From positions 1-41,586 of the forward strand of contig DYKH01000038.1 in assembly GCA_020722685.1 (NCBI GenBank): DNA of 41,586 nt, written 5' to 3'. Under the pieces are notes generated by a model. That model saw only the letters and a list, made by a program, of their open reading frames with translations. It was not told the DNA's origin and did not search any database. This DNA comes from Caldithrix sp. (GTDB lineage: Bacteria; KSB1; UBA2214; DYKH01). A program made the translations under genes and the position numbers. Below, one piece after another: positions 1-9,938 of the stretch (position 1 is its first letter; every line of letters begins with the position of its first letter).

Positions 1-59
1 TCGTACTCGCGCGCTCTATCAAAATCCTCTATTGACTGATTGTCCTGATGTAAGTGCAT
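1..59 (-). CDS. Possible 5' end of an unidentified gene leaving the window
   Basis: An ATG at 59 opens a frame that stays open to the window edge (19 codons, beginning MHLHQDNQ and continuing through FDRAREY). It starts 9 nt after the leuC stop on the same strand, so it could be the next gene of the ilvD-leuC unit. LeuD would be the expected neighbour, but these residues do not look like a LeuD N-terminus, and I see no clear Shine-Dalgarno site. It may be a chance frame or a different gene. Confidence 0.25.
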   Translation of the reverse strand, partial: MHLHQDNQSIEDFDRAREY

Positions 60-68
60 GCTTGGCAG

Positions 69-1478
69 TTACAGCAATTGCCGAACGTCCGTCACCTTTC
101 CGGTCACAGCCGCCGCTGCCGCCGTCAGCGGACTGGCTAAAAACGTTCGCCCGCCTTTTCCTTGCCGGCCCTCGAAATTCCGATTGCTAGTGCTGACAGC
201 GTACTGGCCCGGCCGCAATTCATCGCCGTTCATGGCGATGCACATGCTGCAGCCCGATTCCCGCCACTCGGCGCCGGCTTGCTTAAAGACTTTGTCCAAT
301 CCTTCCGCCTCCGCCTCTCTCTTGATGGCCTGTGATCCAGGCACCACCATCACCCGCGTGTTGGCGGCCACTTTGCGTCCGCGCAGGATCTGCGCCGCTA
401 CCCGTAAGTCGGTTAGGCGAGAATTGGTGCAACTGCCGATAAAAACCACATCAACGGGGTGCCCCAACAAAGGTCTTCCGGCTGCCAGACCCATGTACTT
501 GAGTGCTTTTTCCAGCGCCTGTCGTTTGGACATCTCAGAGAAAGATGAGGGCTGCGGAATGATCCCATCAATCGGCATACCCATGCCGGGATGGGTGCCG
601 AAGGTGATCATCGGCTTGAGCGATGCGGCGTTCAGTGTGACGGTTGCATCGAATGCTGCGCCCGGGTCCGATGGCAATTGCCGCCAGCGCCGCAGAGCCT
701 CGTCCCAGGCTTGGTTCTTGGGAGCAAATTTTCGACCGGCAAGATATTGAAAAGTGATGTCGTCCGGGGCGATCATTCCTGCGCGCGCTCCCGCTTCGAT
801 GCTCATGTTGCAGATGGTCATACGCGCTTCCATGTCCAACGCCCGGATGGTGCTGCCGCTGTATTCGATCACATGGCCGGTGCCGCCGTCCACGCCGATT
901 TTGGCGATGAGAGCCAGGATGATGTCTTTTGCCGTCACGCCCGGCTGCAACTGGCCGTCGATTTGCACTTGCATGGTTTTGGGCTTGCTCTGCAGCAGCG
1001 TTTGCGTAGCCAAGACGTGTTCCACCTCGCTGGTGCCGATGCCGAATGCCAGCGCCCCGAAAGCGCCATGGGTGCTGGTGTGGCTGTCGCCGCAAACGAT
1101 GGTCATGCCCGGCTGGGTATAGCCCAGTTCAGGTCCGATGACGTGGACGATGCCGCGCGTCGATTCCCGATAGCCATGCAGAGGAATGCCAAACTCCGCG
1201 CAATTTTTCTCCAACTGTGATATTTGCGCGGCGGCCAGCGGGTCAGCGATGGGCAAGGACGGATCAGTGGTTGGAATTGAGTGATCCATGGTTGCCACCG
1301 ATTGCGCAGGACGGCGGACCTTCAGGCCTTTTTCCCGCAATCCCTGAAAGGCTTGCGGCGAGGTGACCTCGTGCAGCAAATGCAGATCAATGTATAGAAT
1401 GCTGGGAGCATCCGGCTGCGAGACGACCAGATGTTCCTTCCAAATTTTATCGAACATTGTTTTCGCGGATCGACTCAT
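69..1478 (-). CDS. leuC: 3-isopropylmalate dehydratase large subunit (LeuC)
   Basis: LeuC forms the [4Fe-4S] half of isopropylmalate isomerase, which converts 2- to 3-isopropylmalate in cytoplasmic leucine synthesis together with LeuD. The 469-residue product begins [16 protein letters not shown], as LeuC does. It carries the aconitase-family [12 protein letters not shown] motif and the cluster cysteines in GSCTNSR and SGCSMC, and ends with the usual [12 protein letters not shown] stretch. The frame extends upstream to 1643, but the extension only translates the 10-bp repeat array. ATG 1478 has AAAGGAAA upstream (long spacing) and matches the family N-terminus, so I chose it; ATG 1499 is an alternative. 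It lies 168 nt downstream of ilvD on the same strand. leuD is not visible in the window. Confidence 0.95.
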   Translation of the reverse strand: MSRSAKTMFDKIWKEHLVVSQPDAPSILYIDLHLLHEVTSPQAFQGLREKGLKVRRPAQSVATMDHSIPTTDPSLPIADPLAAAQISQLEKNCAEFGIPLHGYRESTRGIVHVIGPELGYTQPGMTIVCGDSHTSTHGAFGALAFGIGTSEVEHVLATQTLLQSKPKTMQVQIDGQLQPGVTAKDIILALIAKIGVDGGTGHVIEYSGSTIRALDMEARMTICNMSIEAGARAGMIAPDDITFQYLAGRKFAPKNQAWDEALRRWRQLPSDPGAAFDATVTLNAASLKPMITFGTHPGMGMPIDGIIPQPSSFSEMSKRQALEKALKYMGLAAGRPLLGHPVDVVFIGSCTNSRLTDLRVAAQILRGRKVAANTRVMVVPGSQAIKREAEAEGLDKVFKQAGAEWRESGCSMCIAMNGDELRPGQYAVSTSNRNFEGRQGKGGRTFLASPLTAAAAAVTGKVTDVRQLL

Positions 1479-1521
1479 GCTTGGATTATTTCCTTTCATT
1501 CTTCTATCGTGGCAAACGAGG

Positions 1522-1650
1522 CTTGACGACGCTTGACAATTCTTGACTACCCTTGGCGAATGTCTGACCAGCCTTTCCCTACCGTTTGACCACTGTTTGA
1601 CGATTCTTGACCCCGCTTGACAACTCTTGACCACACTTGACAATTCTTAG
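1522..1650. repeat. 10-bp-period TTGAC repeat array between ilvD and leuC
   Basis: On the plus strand TTGAC or a one-base variant recurs at 1523, 1533, 1543, 1553 (TTGGC), 1564 (CTGAC), 1586, 1597, 1607, 1617, 1627 and 1637, with a decayed unit near 1575. The unit is NNNNCTTGAC; read in the gene direction it is GTCAAGNNNN. The four other positions vary between units, so this is not a simple satellite. It fills most of the ilvD-leuC gap. Function unknown. Confidence 0.85.
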
Positions 1651-3317
1651 ATTTTCATAACGGCGCCCGTATTCGCCGAGGTGACGAATTCGACGTAGCG
1701 CGCCAGCCAACCTCGCTTGAGCTTGGATTGAAAAGGAGGTAATGCGGATAACCTGCGGTCGATTTCCTCCTGACTCAGATCGACGTTCAGACTTCGTTCG
1801 TAAAGATTGATGTGAATCGTGTCGCCCTCTCGCAGCGCGGCAATGGGGCCCTTGGCCGCGGCTTCGGGGCTGACGTGTCCGATACAAGCTCCGCGCGTGC
1901 CGCCGGAAAATCGTCCGTCGGTGATCAAAGCCACCGAGTCCCCTAAGCCAATGCCCATGATGGCCGAGGTGGGAGAGAGCATCTCCGGCATTCCCGGCGC
2001 GCCTTTGGGACCTTCATAGCGGATGACAACAACATCGCCGCGTTGAATCATTCCGTTGTTGATAGCTGCGATACAATCCTCCTCACTGTCGAAAACGCGG
2101 GCGGGACCAGAATGGCGCCACATCTTTTCCTCTACCCCTCCGGTCTTGATAACAGCGCCCAGGGGCGCGAGATTTCCATACAGGACGGCGAGACCGCCGC
2201 GCTGTGAATAGGGATTTTCCAGAGATCGAATGACTTGGGTATCCAGGCTTTTTGTGCCGAGGATATTTTGCCCTAAAGTCTTGCCATTTACCGTTGGTCG
2301 GTCCAGATCCAGCAGATCGGGAATTTTTGCCAGCTCTGCCAAAATTGCGGATATGCCGCCGGCGCGATCAACGTCCTCCATGTGTACGGTGCGCGAAGAT
2401 GGCGCCACTTTGCACAGATACGGCACCCGGTCGGCCAAGGCGTTGATCTCCTGCAAGTCCAGCTCCACGCCGGCTTCATGGGCAATGGCGAAGGTGTGTA
2501 GAATTGTATTGGTGGATCCGCCCATGGCCATGTCCAGAGCAAAGGCGTTGCGAAAAGTTCCTTTGCTTAGAATGTCAGAAGGCTTGACGTCCCGGCGAAC
2601 CAAATCCAAAATGCAGCGGCCGACCTGCTCGATGAGATCGTTGCGCCGGGGATCGACGGCCAAGATAGTGCCGTTGCCTGGCAAGGCCATGCCCAGGGCT
2701 TCCATGAGGCAATTCATACTGTTGGCGGTGAACATGCCCGAGCAACTGCCGCAGGAGGGACAGGCGTTGTCCTCCAAGTCCTTCAATTCCGCTGCGTCGA
2801 TCAAGCCGGCCTTTAGCTTGCCGACGCCTTCAAAGACGGTGATCAAATCGATGGTCTCGCCCTTGGCGCTCACTCCGGCTTTCATCGGCCCGCCGGAGAT
2901 GAAGATGGTCGGAATATCCAATCGCGCCGCTGCCATCAGCATTCCGGGAACGATCTTGTCGCAGTTCGGGATACATACCAAGCCGTCCAGACAATGGGCC
3001 ATGGCGACCGTCTCGACGCTATCGGCAATCAGCTCACGTGAAGGCAGGCTGTAGTTCATGCCCAAATGCCCCATGGCAATGCCGTCGTCCACCCCAATGG
3101 TATTGAATTCGAACGGCACGCCGCCGGCCTTGCGTATGGATTCTTTGACCCGCCGGCCGTACTCCTGCAAGTGCACGTGACCGGGTATCAAGTCGATGTA
3201 AGAATTACACACGCCGATGAACGGCTTGCTAAAATCTTCGTCTTTCAGGCCGGTGGCCTTGAGCAGGCTTTTGTGCGGCGCTCTTTCGATTCCTTTTTTG
3301 ATGGTGTCTGATCTCAT
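1647..3317 (-). CDS. ilvD: Dihydroxy-acid dehydratase (IlvD)
   Basis: IlvD dehydrates 2,3-dihydroxy-isovalerate and -methylvalerate to the 2-keto acids in valine and isoleucine synthesis; the valine precursor also feeds the leucine branch served by leuC next door. The 556-residue product has the family's Fe-S/Mg-binding cysteine contexts ([33 protein letters not shown]) and the C-terminal [10 protein letters not shown] motif. ATG 3317 has AGGA about 9 nt upstream and gives the typical N-terminus MRSDTIKKG; the frame could be extended to 3392 without support. It is the first gene of the minus-strand unit, and its leader contains a strong hairpin at 3375-3399. Confidence 0.96.
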   Translation of the reverse strand: MRSDTIKKGIERAPHKSLLKATGLKDEDFSKPFIGVCNSYIDLIPGHVHLQEYGRRVKESIRKAGGVPFEFNTIGVDDGIAMGHLGMNYSLPSRELIADSVETVAMAHCLDGLVCIPNCDKIVPGMLMAAARLDIPTIFISGGPMKAGVSAKGETIDLITVFEGVGKLKAGLIDAAELKDLEDNACPSCGSCSGMFTANSMNCLMEALGMALPGNGTILAVDPRRNDLIEQVGRCILDLVRRDVKPSDILSKGTFRNAFALDMAMGGSTNTILHTFAIAHEAGVELDLQEINALADRVPYLCKVAPSSRTVHMEDVDRAGGISAILAELAKIPDLLDLDRPTVNGKTLGQNILGTKSLDTQVIRSLENPYSQRGGLAVLYGNLAPLGAVIKTGGVEEKMWRHSGPARVFDSEEDCIAAINNGMIQRGDVVVIRYEGPKGAPGMPEMLSPTSAIMGIGLGDSVALITDGRFSGGTRGACIGHVSPEAAAKGPIAALREGDTIHINLYERSLNVDLSQEEIDRRLSALPPFQSKLKRGWLARYVEFVTSANTGAVMKI

Positions 3318-3374
3318 ATCGTGTTTCCTAAAATGTTTGTTTTTCGACGTACGGATTAGAATATGTTTTGCCTT

Positions 3375-3399
3375 CCTACCCTTGACCTTCAAGAGTAGG
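3375..3399 (-). promoter_or_regulatory. Hairpin in the ilvD leader
   Basis: CCTACCCTTGA and TCAAGAGTAGG pair over 11 positions (one G-T wobble on the transcript) around a 3-nt loop, about 58-82 nt before the ilvD start. No U-tract follows in either direction, so it is not a standard terminator. It could be a leader control element or an mRNA stabiliser; the role is inferred from position only. Confidence 0.5.
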
Positions 3400-3677
3400 A
3401 GTTAGCTACGAGAAATATCGGTCAGAGTAGGGGGTTGGGAATTAAATGAGTAGGAGTAGCTGAATTATGATGAGCAAGCTGATTATAGCAGCAGCGGTGG
3501 GACGAGTATTATCAAGCTCCCCTAAGATAGTGAATGGGTGTTTCAGGAGCACAAGACGACCCAGGTTGCTCGATGACGCGGAAGCAAGAGATATGGCCTT
3601 TTTTATGTTTGTTTGGAGCATCCTTGATTGTCACAATTCAATTGAATCGGTTTTTGAGCATGCCTAAGATTTTTCCT

Positions 3678-3721
3678 CTTGGCAAAGATAAAATAAAATA
3701 CTTTTTATCCAAGCTTTTTTT
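3678..3721 (+). terminator. AT-rich terminator-like hairpin upstream of the DUF92 fusion gene
   Basis: CTTG and GATAAAA at 3678-3693 pair with TTTTATC and CAAG at 3703-3713, with a bulge on the 5' side, and C plus seven Ts follow. No plus-strand gene is visible before it, so it may end an unseen transcript or act as an attenuator. Confidence 0.35.
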
Positions 3722-3758
3722 GTGAGGCAACACGACCTGCCAAGAGCCGAAATAAGAG

Positions 3759-3787
3759 TTGATTTTCTGGCTAAATTTTGTTAAATA
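3759..3787 (+). promoter_or_regulatory. Candidate promoter for the DUF92 fusion gene
   Basis: TTGATT (3759-3764), a 17-bp spacer, then TAAATA (3782-3787), about 33 bp before the start codon at 3821. The match is moderate but the spacing is ideal. Confidence 0.4.
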
Positions 3788-3820
3788 GGCCGGAAAATAT
3801 TCCTTATCGCAAAGCGACTT

Positions 3821-5326
3821 ATGCTGGCATCGGACTGGAAATATCTCGGAGTTTTTTTCTTTGCGCTTTGCACGTTGATACTTGCCGCCGAATGGATCAG
3901 GAAGTCGCTGCATTGGCCCGCAGAGACGTGCAGAAAGTCGGTGCATCTTCTGACCGGGCTATTGGTCGCAACCACGCCGTTTTTGCTGCGTTCCAAGTGG
4001 CCCATGGTCATCTTGGGCGCCTTGTTCGCCCTAATAAATTACCTCGCCATCAAGCGCGGTCTTCTTCAAGGCATGCATGACGCGCGGCGCCGGTCGTATG
4101 GCACGGTTTTCTATCCCATTTCCTTCGTCCTTTTGGTTCTGTTACTTTGGGATCATAATCGACTTGTCTTGGTAACGGCTATGTTGATACTGGCCATCGC
4201 TGATACGCTGGCGGCCACTGTCGGCCAACATGCAAAACGGCCCATAGCTTACCACCTCGGCAGCGAGGCAAAAACGCTGCAAGGATCAGCCGCCATGGCG
4301 GTGACGACATTTTTGATTGTCGTCGTAAGTTTGTTCGGTTTTCGCAAGCTTTACCCACTCGAAATCGGGATTCTCTATGCGTCCTGGACCGGATTAGTCG
4401 TCGCGCTTATTGCCACGGCTTCTGAAGCCATCTCTTTCAAAGGCTCTGATAATCTCACCATTCCCTTGGCAGCAGCCTTTTCTTTACATTATATGCTCTC
4501 GCATTCCACTGCCGATGCCGCCATATTTAGCCTCGGCATGGGATTGGCATTGCTGATTGCAGTTGTTTCCTACCAGGTGAGATTTCTCGATGGCAGCGGC
4601 GCTGTGGCGACGTTTCTCTTGGGAACCGTCGTGTTTGGATTGGGCCGGTGGTCGTTCAGTATACCCATGCTGACTTTCTTTGTCTTGTCAAGCCTGCTTT
4701 CCAAAATGGGCAGGAAGAGAAAAGCAAAAGCCGAGACCCTGTTCGAGAAGGGTGGGCGCCGTGATGTTTGGCAGGTACTTGCCAATGGTGGCCTCGCGGG
4801 GGTCATCCTGCTCGTTTGGCATTTTTATCCTGCGGATTTGTTTTACCTGCTCTTTTTAGGCGCTTTGGCCGGCGTCACTGCGGATACCTGGGCGACCGAA
4901 ATAGGCATCCTGTCCAAATCTGCGCCAAGGTCGCTTCTAAATTGGAAGGTCGTTCCCATAGGCACCTCCGGGGGCGTGTCGCTGTTGGGAACGATGGGCG
5001 CCGCACTCGGGTCTTTAGTGTTGGGGGCCGCCGGCGCACTGTCCAGTCCGCATTCATCAACGCAGCTCATAGGCAGCAGGGAAATTTTGCTTGTTTTGGT
5101 ATCCGGCTTTTTGGCCAGTTTCATTGACAGCCTGTTAGGAGCATCCTTTCAAGCTCAGTTTTGCTGCCCACAGTGTGGCAAGCTCACGGAAAAGGTAGAT
5201 CACTGCGCTGGAATGCCGACAAGATTCGTACGCGGCCTCAAGTGGATGAACAATGACGTGGTGAATGGGATTTGTGGCCTCAGCGGAGTGGCATTCGCCT
5301 GGCTGGGATGGCGCTTTTGGCTTTGA
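3821..5326 (+). CDS. Fusion of phytol/dolichol-kinase-like and DUF92 membrane domains
   Basis: The 501-residue integral membrane protein joins two families. Residues about 1-235 resemble the SEC59/phytol (VTE5) kinases: an RKSVH motif near residue 38, RRSYGTVFYP, AIADTLAATVG, and GSEAKTLQGS near 146. Residues about 240-500 are DUF92/TMEM19: LDGSGAVATFLLG, LANGG, DTWATEIG near 355, GTSGGVSLLGT, a CPQCG...HC cluster near 449, and WMNNDVVNGICG. In plants VTE5 phosphorylates phytol and the DUF92 protein VTE6 phosphorylates phytyl-phosphate. By analogy this one polypeptide could convert an isoprenoid alcohol to its diphosphate in two steps; that function is inferred and the substrate unknown. Multiple transmembrane helices run throughout. 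The Shine-Dalgarno site is weak. Enolase follows after 91 nt. Confidence 0.8.
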   Translation: MLASDWKYLGVFFFALCTLILAAEWIRKSLHWPAETCRKSVHLLTGLLVATTPFLLRSKWPMVILGALFALINYLAIKRGLLQGMHDARRRSYGTVFYPISFVLLVLLLWDHNRLVLVTAMLILAIADTLAATVGQHAKRPIAYHLGSEAKTLQGSAAMAVTTFLIVVVSLFGFRKLYPLEIGILYASWTGLVVALIATASEAISFKGSDNLTIPLAAAFSLHYMLSHSTADAAIFSLGMGLALLIAVVSYQVRFLDGSGAVATFLLGTVVFGLGRWSFSIPMLTFFVLSSLLSKMGRKRKAKAETLFEKGGRRDVWQVLANGGLAGVILLVWHFYPADLFYLLFLGALAGVTADTWATEIGILSKSAPRSLLNWKVVPIGTSGGVSLLGTMGAALGSLVLGAAGALSSPHSSTQLIGSREILLVLVSGFLASFIDSLLGASFQAQFCCPQCGKLTEKVDHCAGMPTRFVRGLKWMNNDVVNGICGLSGVAFAWLGWRFWL

Positions 5327-5405
5327 GGTCGCGGAGGGGTTTTAGTTAATCTTTCAGACTTGTTGTCCAATGCAATAGAAGTACCTACAACAATTCGCAA
5401 CTTAA

Positions 5406-6704
<1,299 letters not shown>

Positions 6705-6709
6705 ATGAG

Positions 6710-6755
6710 CCTACCGCCTCAAGACGACGCCTTCGTCTTGAGGCTCTTGGGTAGG
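6710..6755 (+). terminator. Large hairpin downstream of eno
   Basis: GCCTCAAGACGA (6716-6727) pairs perfectly with TCGTCTTGAGGC (6733-6744) around a 5-nt loop. An outer CCTACC (6710-6715) pairs with GGTAGG (6750-6755). No U-tract follows, so it is more likely an mRNA 3'-end stabiliser, processing site or partial attenuator between eno and the division gene than a simple intrinsic terminator. Confidence 0.5.
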
Positions 6756-6886
6756 TGCTTGACCCGAAGAGTCAACCACCTTGCTGAGACAATGATGAGG
6801 TGTCGCTGTTCGGGATGGCATTCGACAACTCACATCGTTCTTTAGCGAATGAAAATCGGAATCACGCATTAACTGGGGTAGGCAGC

Positions 6887-7192
6887 ATGAAGACAAAACG
6901 CTTGAAACAATTCCTGGGTCGAATCCGGTGGACGCGCAAAAAGCTGTGGATCATCGGCGGCATCATGTTTTTGTACCTATTCGTCATTGGCCGGGCTGGC
7001 TTTTATACGCAGATTAGGTTGTGGATGGACGGCCGTAAGCTGCGGCAGCAAATAATCCAGGAGACGCAGCGCCAAGAGTTTTTGCAGAAAGAGGTCGAGG
7101 ATTTCAGCAATAATATGGCTCGGATTGAATTGGAAGCGCGCCAAGAATTCGGTATGAGCGCACGGGACGAAATCGTCATCAAAGTCCGGTGA
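6887..7192 (+). CDS. FtsB/DivIC-family septum formation initiator
   Basis: The 101-residue protein has a basic N-terminus, one transmembrane segment (about residues 22-42, IIGGIMFLYLFVIGRAGFY) and then a coiled coil rich in Q, E and R (LRQQIIQETQRQEFLQKEVEDF). This is the standard layout of FtsB/DivIC, which bridges FtsL and FtsQ/DivIB in the divisome. The C-terminal IELEARQEFGMSARDEIVIKV matches the family pattern in which a short region after the coil ends near the E-R-E-G/P-like motif. I chose ATG 6887 because GGGGTAGG lies just upstream; the frame opens at 6800 but the extra residues look non-coding. Position after eno supports the call. Confidence 0.8.
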   Translation: MKTKRLKQFLGRIRWTRKKLWIIGGIMFLYLFVIGRAGFYTQIRLWMDGRKLRQQIIQETQRQEFLQKEVEDFSNNMARIELEARQEFGMSARDEIVIKVR

Positions 7193-7403
7193 TGGAGTCT
7201 TACAAGCGTCGCAAGTCAGAAATTCGTAAAAAGGCTGGGTAATTCTTCGAACGTAATGCCTGCACCAAGAGGAGAACACAAGGTAGAGAATCGACAGCAG
7301 ACATCCTCCACCGGCTCATGGACCTGCCATTGCGCATGCTTGCGTAGATGGCATTTTTGTTTGCGGCAATAGCCGTAGGGAACCATTAATGTGAAAACTG
7401 CGG

Positions 7404-9290
7404 TTGAAAAGACTGGTAAGAAACATACTCCTCTCTGGCCTAACCCTTGTGGAATTGCATTCGGCGAGGATTGGCCTTGCACAAATAGGTTACCAACCTT
7501 TTGGCCCGCAAATGCCGTCTCGGTCGCTGCGGGAGGGATTTCGCCAAGAGTTCAATACCTATTTGTGGAGCTATCATTTCAGCACGGTCAATCGGCTGAG
7601 TAATCGTTGGCAAGTCAGCTTGCAGGAGCAGTTTCGTTCCTCCATGCTGCAATTGCAGTCCGAAGATGACAAGTGGAAGGACGACCAAGACCTGCGTGTG
7701 GGCGTGGATTTGAATTTGTTGCCGATCCTTACTTTGCAAACGAATCTCACGTCCTTGATTTTCATGGACAAGCAGTCCGGCTTTAGCAATGACATTCGTA
7801 CCCATTGGAGCAGCTTTGGCTTTCAGCTGGTCCCATTCAATCGTCTGATGCTTGGCGCCAAGCTCGGCCCCAAGTGGGACACCCGTTTCGCCATGCATGA
7901 CCACGGTGTCAGTTACCATTTAGAGGCGAACGCTAACAATTGGGAATGGGACGGCTATGACAACAGCCTAAGCTTCGCCCTTGGTCAGGACCGTTTCCCC
8001 GTTCGCCAGAATAGTGACTTTAACCTTGGCTATTCAGTGCAAAAAGCTTTTGCGCCGGGAACCGCCGATTCTTTGCGCCTGTACACCAATAGTAGAAGGC
8101 GTGACAACTATGCCTCCGAGGTTGGCGACGTTGAAAGTCTGCGCGAAAAGCTGTCGGGTTTTGAAAATGTTCTCCGCTATAACGTGTCCGAGGCGGTACA
8201 ATTAAGCATTAACAATTCGCTACAGTATAAGCGCGTCGAGGTTTTCTCCTATGCGGCGGATGAGGAACAGCGCCGGCGCAAGCGCAACGATCAAATTTCC
8301 AACAACGGACTTGTCCTGACGCTGCTGCGGCGAGGCTTGCGCGGCAACGTTACTCTGTACTATACCACACAACAGCAGCGTTACGACATTGAGGTTGGCG
8401 ATACCAGCTTGCCGTTTTCCAGACGAACGGCGCTGGTAACGCCGAATAATGAAAGCGACCGGCTTTTTTTATCCACAGATTTTGGCGCCGACCTCAGTCA
8501 TGCCGATTCGATATCCGCCTACTTTTCGGTGAGCCGCTTTAAATACGATACGCCCGATACCAACAACTTTGACGACCACGATGAACTGCGCATCAATTCT
8601 CGTCTGGCTTTTCAGCATCGGTTCCGCCCGGAATTGGCATTGGAGATTCAAACCGGCTTGAATCTCTACCACCTTGTCTACGTATTCGGGGAGCGTAGCG
8701 CGGACAATAACTGGAACCGCATCTTTCGCCTAGCGCCGTCGGTGGACTATAATCCAAGCGCATCGTTCCGGCTAAAACAGACCTTCGAGGTTTTGGCCAA
8801 TTACGTGGACTATGATTTCGAAGATCAAAATGTTTTGACAAAGAGCTTTGTTTTCCGAAAATTTGCCATGGACGATTCGCTGCGCTGGTCCTTCAGCCGA
8901 CGCAGCTCGGTAAGCTTGGACTACCGTTTGCAGCTCGAAGAAAACGGTCAGCTTTCGTGGGAAGCTTGGACGGAGCGCCTGCTGGTGACCCGCCAGAGCC
9001 ACTGGAGTCGATTACTCTTGAACTACTCGGCGACTGCAAAATTTGGGATTTCGACCGGGTATGGCTTTTATCTCAGAGATGAATGGCGGCACAAAACGGA
9101 TGCTTCTGGCATAGAAAGGAAGGAGAAATATGTCGCCTTCTCCAGCCACGGACCGATATTACGATTCTGGTACGTTTCCACGAACCGACTCCGGCTCCGC
9201 TTTGACAGCGCTCGGCAGGCCGTGGACGCGCCGGGACAAAAGAAATACTATATCAATACCATCGAGGTTCATCTGAATTGGTATTTTTAG
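7404..9290 (+). CDS. Outer-membrane beta-barrel protein of unknown function
   Basis: I do not recognise a named family. The 628-residue product has a signal peptide (hydrophobic stretch, likely cleaved after GLA before QIGYQ). A long series of alternating aromatic/polar strands follows, such as SLSFALGQD, LRYNVSEAVQLSIN and GNVTLYYTTQQQ. It ends in ...LNWYF, a C-terminal phenylalanine signature typical of proteins inserted by the BAM machinery. Tyr, Trp, Arg and Asp are frequent, as in large barrels. The start appears to be TTG 7404 with only a weak upstream GCGG. It precedes an RsbW/RsbU pair and, further on, an Omp85-like gene. A porin or transporter-like role is possible but unsupported. 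Confidence 0.75.
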   Translation: MKRLVRNILLSGLTLVELHSARIGLAQIGYQPFGPQMPSRSLREGFRQEFNTYLWSYHFSTVNRLSNRWQVSLQEQFRSSMLQLQSEDDKWKDDQDLRVGVDLNLLPILTLQTNLTSLIFMDKQSGFSNDIRTHWSSFGFQLVPFNRLMLGAKLGPKWDTRFAMHDHGVSYHLEANANNWEWDGYDNSLSFALGQDRFPVRQNSDFNLGYSVQKAFAPGTADSLRLYTNSRRRDNYASEVGDVESLREKLSGFENVLRYNVSEAVQLSINNSLQYKRVEVFSYAADEEQRRRKRNDQISNNGLVLTLLRRGLRGNVTLYYTTQQQRYDIEVGDTSLPFSRRTALVTPNNESDRLFLSTDFGADLSHADSISAYFSVSRFKYDTPDTNNFDDHDELRINSRLAFQHRFRPELALEIQTGLNLYHLVYVFGERSADNNWNRIFRLAPSVDYNPSASFRLKQTFEVLANYVDYDFEDQNVLTKSFVFRKFAMDDSLRWSFSRRSSVSLDYRLQLEENGQLSWEAWTERLLVTRQSHWSRLLLNYSATAKFGISTGYGFYLRDEWRHKTDASGIERKEKYVAFSSHGPILRFWYVSTNRLRLRFDSARQAVDAPGQKKYYINTIEVHLNWYF

Positions 9291-9503
9291 GCATTCCTGC
9301 TCGCTGTGATAGCTGGCATGTTCGCGAAGGCGCGGGGTCGATATTTTATCGGGAGAGACGAGTCTGAAAAATGTCAGAGACCAGCAAGATCGCTCAGCTT
9401 GGTCGGACGACTTGTTGGTTTGCGAGCCTGTCGCGAGTTTTTGGCATTGTGGTGCCGATGATGGAATTGAGTTGATATTGTGTCAAGGTGATCGAGGTGC
9501 GCG

Positions 9504-9929
9504 TTGACGAACACCAAGGAAAAAATAGTCAGGATGTCCATCCCCAGCCAGCCTGACCAGGTTCAGGTTGTCGAAAAGGAAGCTGAGCGACTGGCAGAAA
9601 AACTAGGCTTTAGTGAGGATGAGCGGGATAGCTTGGCCATTGCCGTGACGGAGGTGGTAGCGAATGCTATCTATCACGGCAACAAATCCGATCCCAGAAA
9701 GCGAGTGTACCTGCGGTTTGTCCTTACCGAAGACACTTTGACCATTCACGTCCGCGATGAAGGGGTGGGTTTCAGAGTCGAACAGGTCGCCGATCCGTTA
9801 GACCCACAGAATCTCCTCAAGGAAAGCGGCCGGGGCATCTTTATCGTCAGGACCTTGATGGACGACATCCGGTTTCATTTCACTCCCAAAGGAACCGAAG
9901 TCGTTCTAATCAAGAAGCACAGAGGCTGA
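9504..9929 (+). CDS. RsbW-like serine kinase / anti-sigma factor (HATPase)
   Basis: The 141-residue cytoplasmic protein is a stand-alone GHKL ATPase of the RsbW/SpoIIAB type, which phosphorylates an STAS-domain antagonist and often binds a sigma factor. Visible boxes are the N box (AVTEVVANAIYHGN), G1 (VRDEGVGF) and G2 (GRGIFIVRTLMDD). The start is TTG 9504, supported by GAGG six nt upstream. The RsbU-like phosphatase begins 9 nt after the stop, so the two form a partner-switching module. No STAS antagonist (RsbV/SpoIIAA) gene is seen nearby, so the target is unknown. Confidence 0.88.
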   Translation: MTNTKEKIVRMSIPSQPDQVQVVEKEAERLAEKLGFSEDERDSLAIAVTEVVANAIYHGNKSDPRKRVYLRFVLTEDTLTIHVRDEGVGFRVEQVADPLDPQNLLKESGRGIFIVRTLMDDIRFHFTPKGTEVVLIKKHRG

Positions 9930-9938
9930 GGTCCGAGC

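Larger units (their letters stand above)
3318..3820. other. Divergent intergenic region, ilvD / DUF92 fusion
   Basis: This 503-bp region separates two divergently transcribed genes. I see no gene in it: a short frame at 3467-3667 has no ribosome site and no recognisable product. It holds the ilvD leader hairpin (3375-3399), three copies of GAGTAGG (3393, 3425 and 3448, plus strand), an AT-rich terminator-like hairpin (3678-3721) and a candidate promoter (3759-3787) for the plus-strand gene. Confidence 0.7.

Noticed and set aside
3467..3667. Short plus-strand frame with an AGCGGTGGGACGAG stretch that looks a little like a T-box antiterminator
   Set aside because: No specifier hairpin or amino-acid gene follows on that strand; the downstream gene is a membrane kinase-like protein. 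The frame has no ribosome site and no recognisable product.
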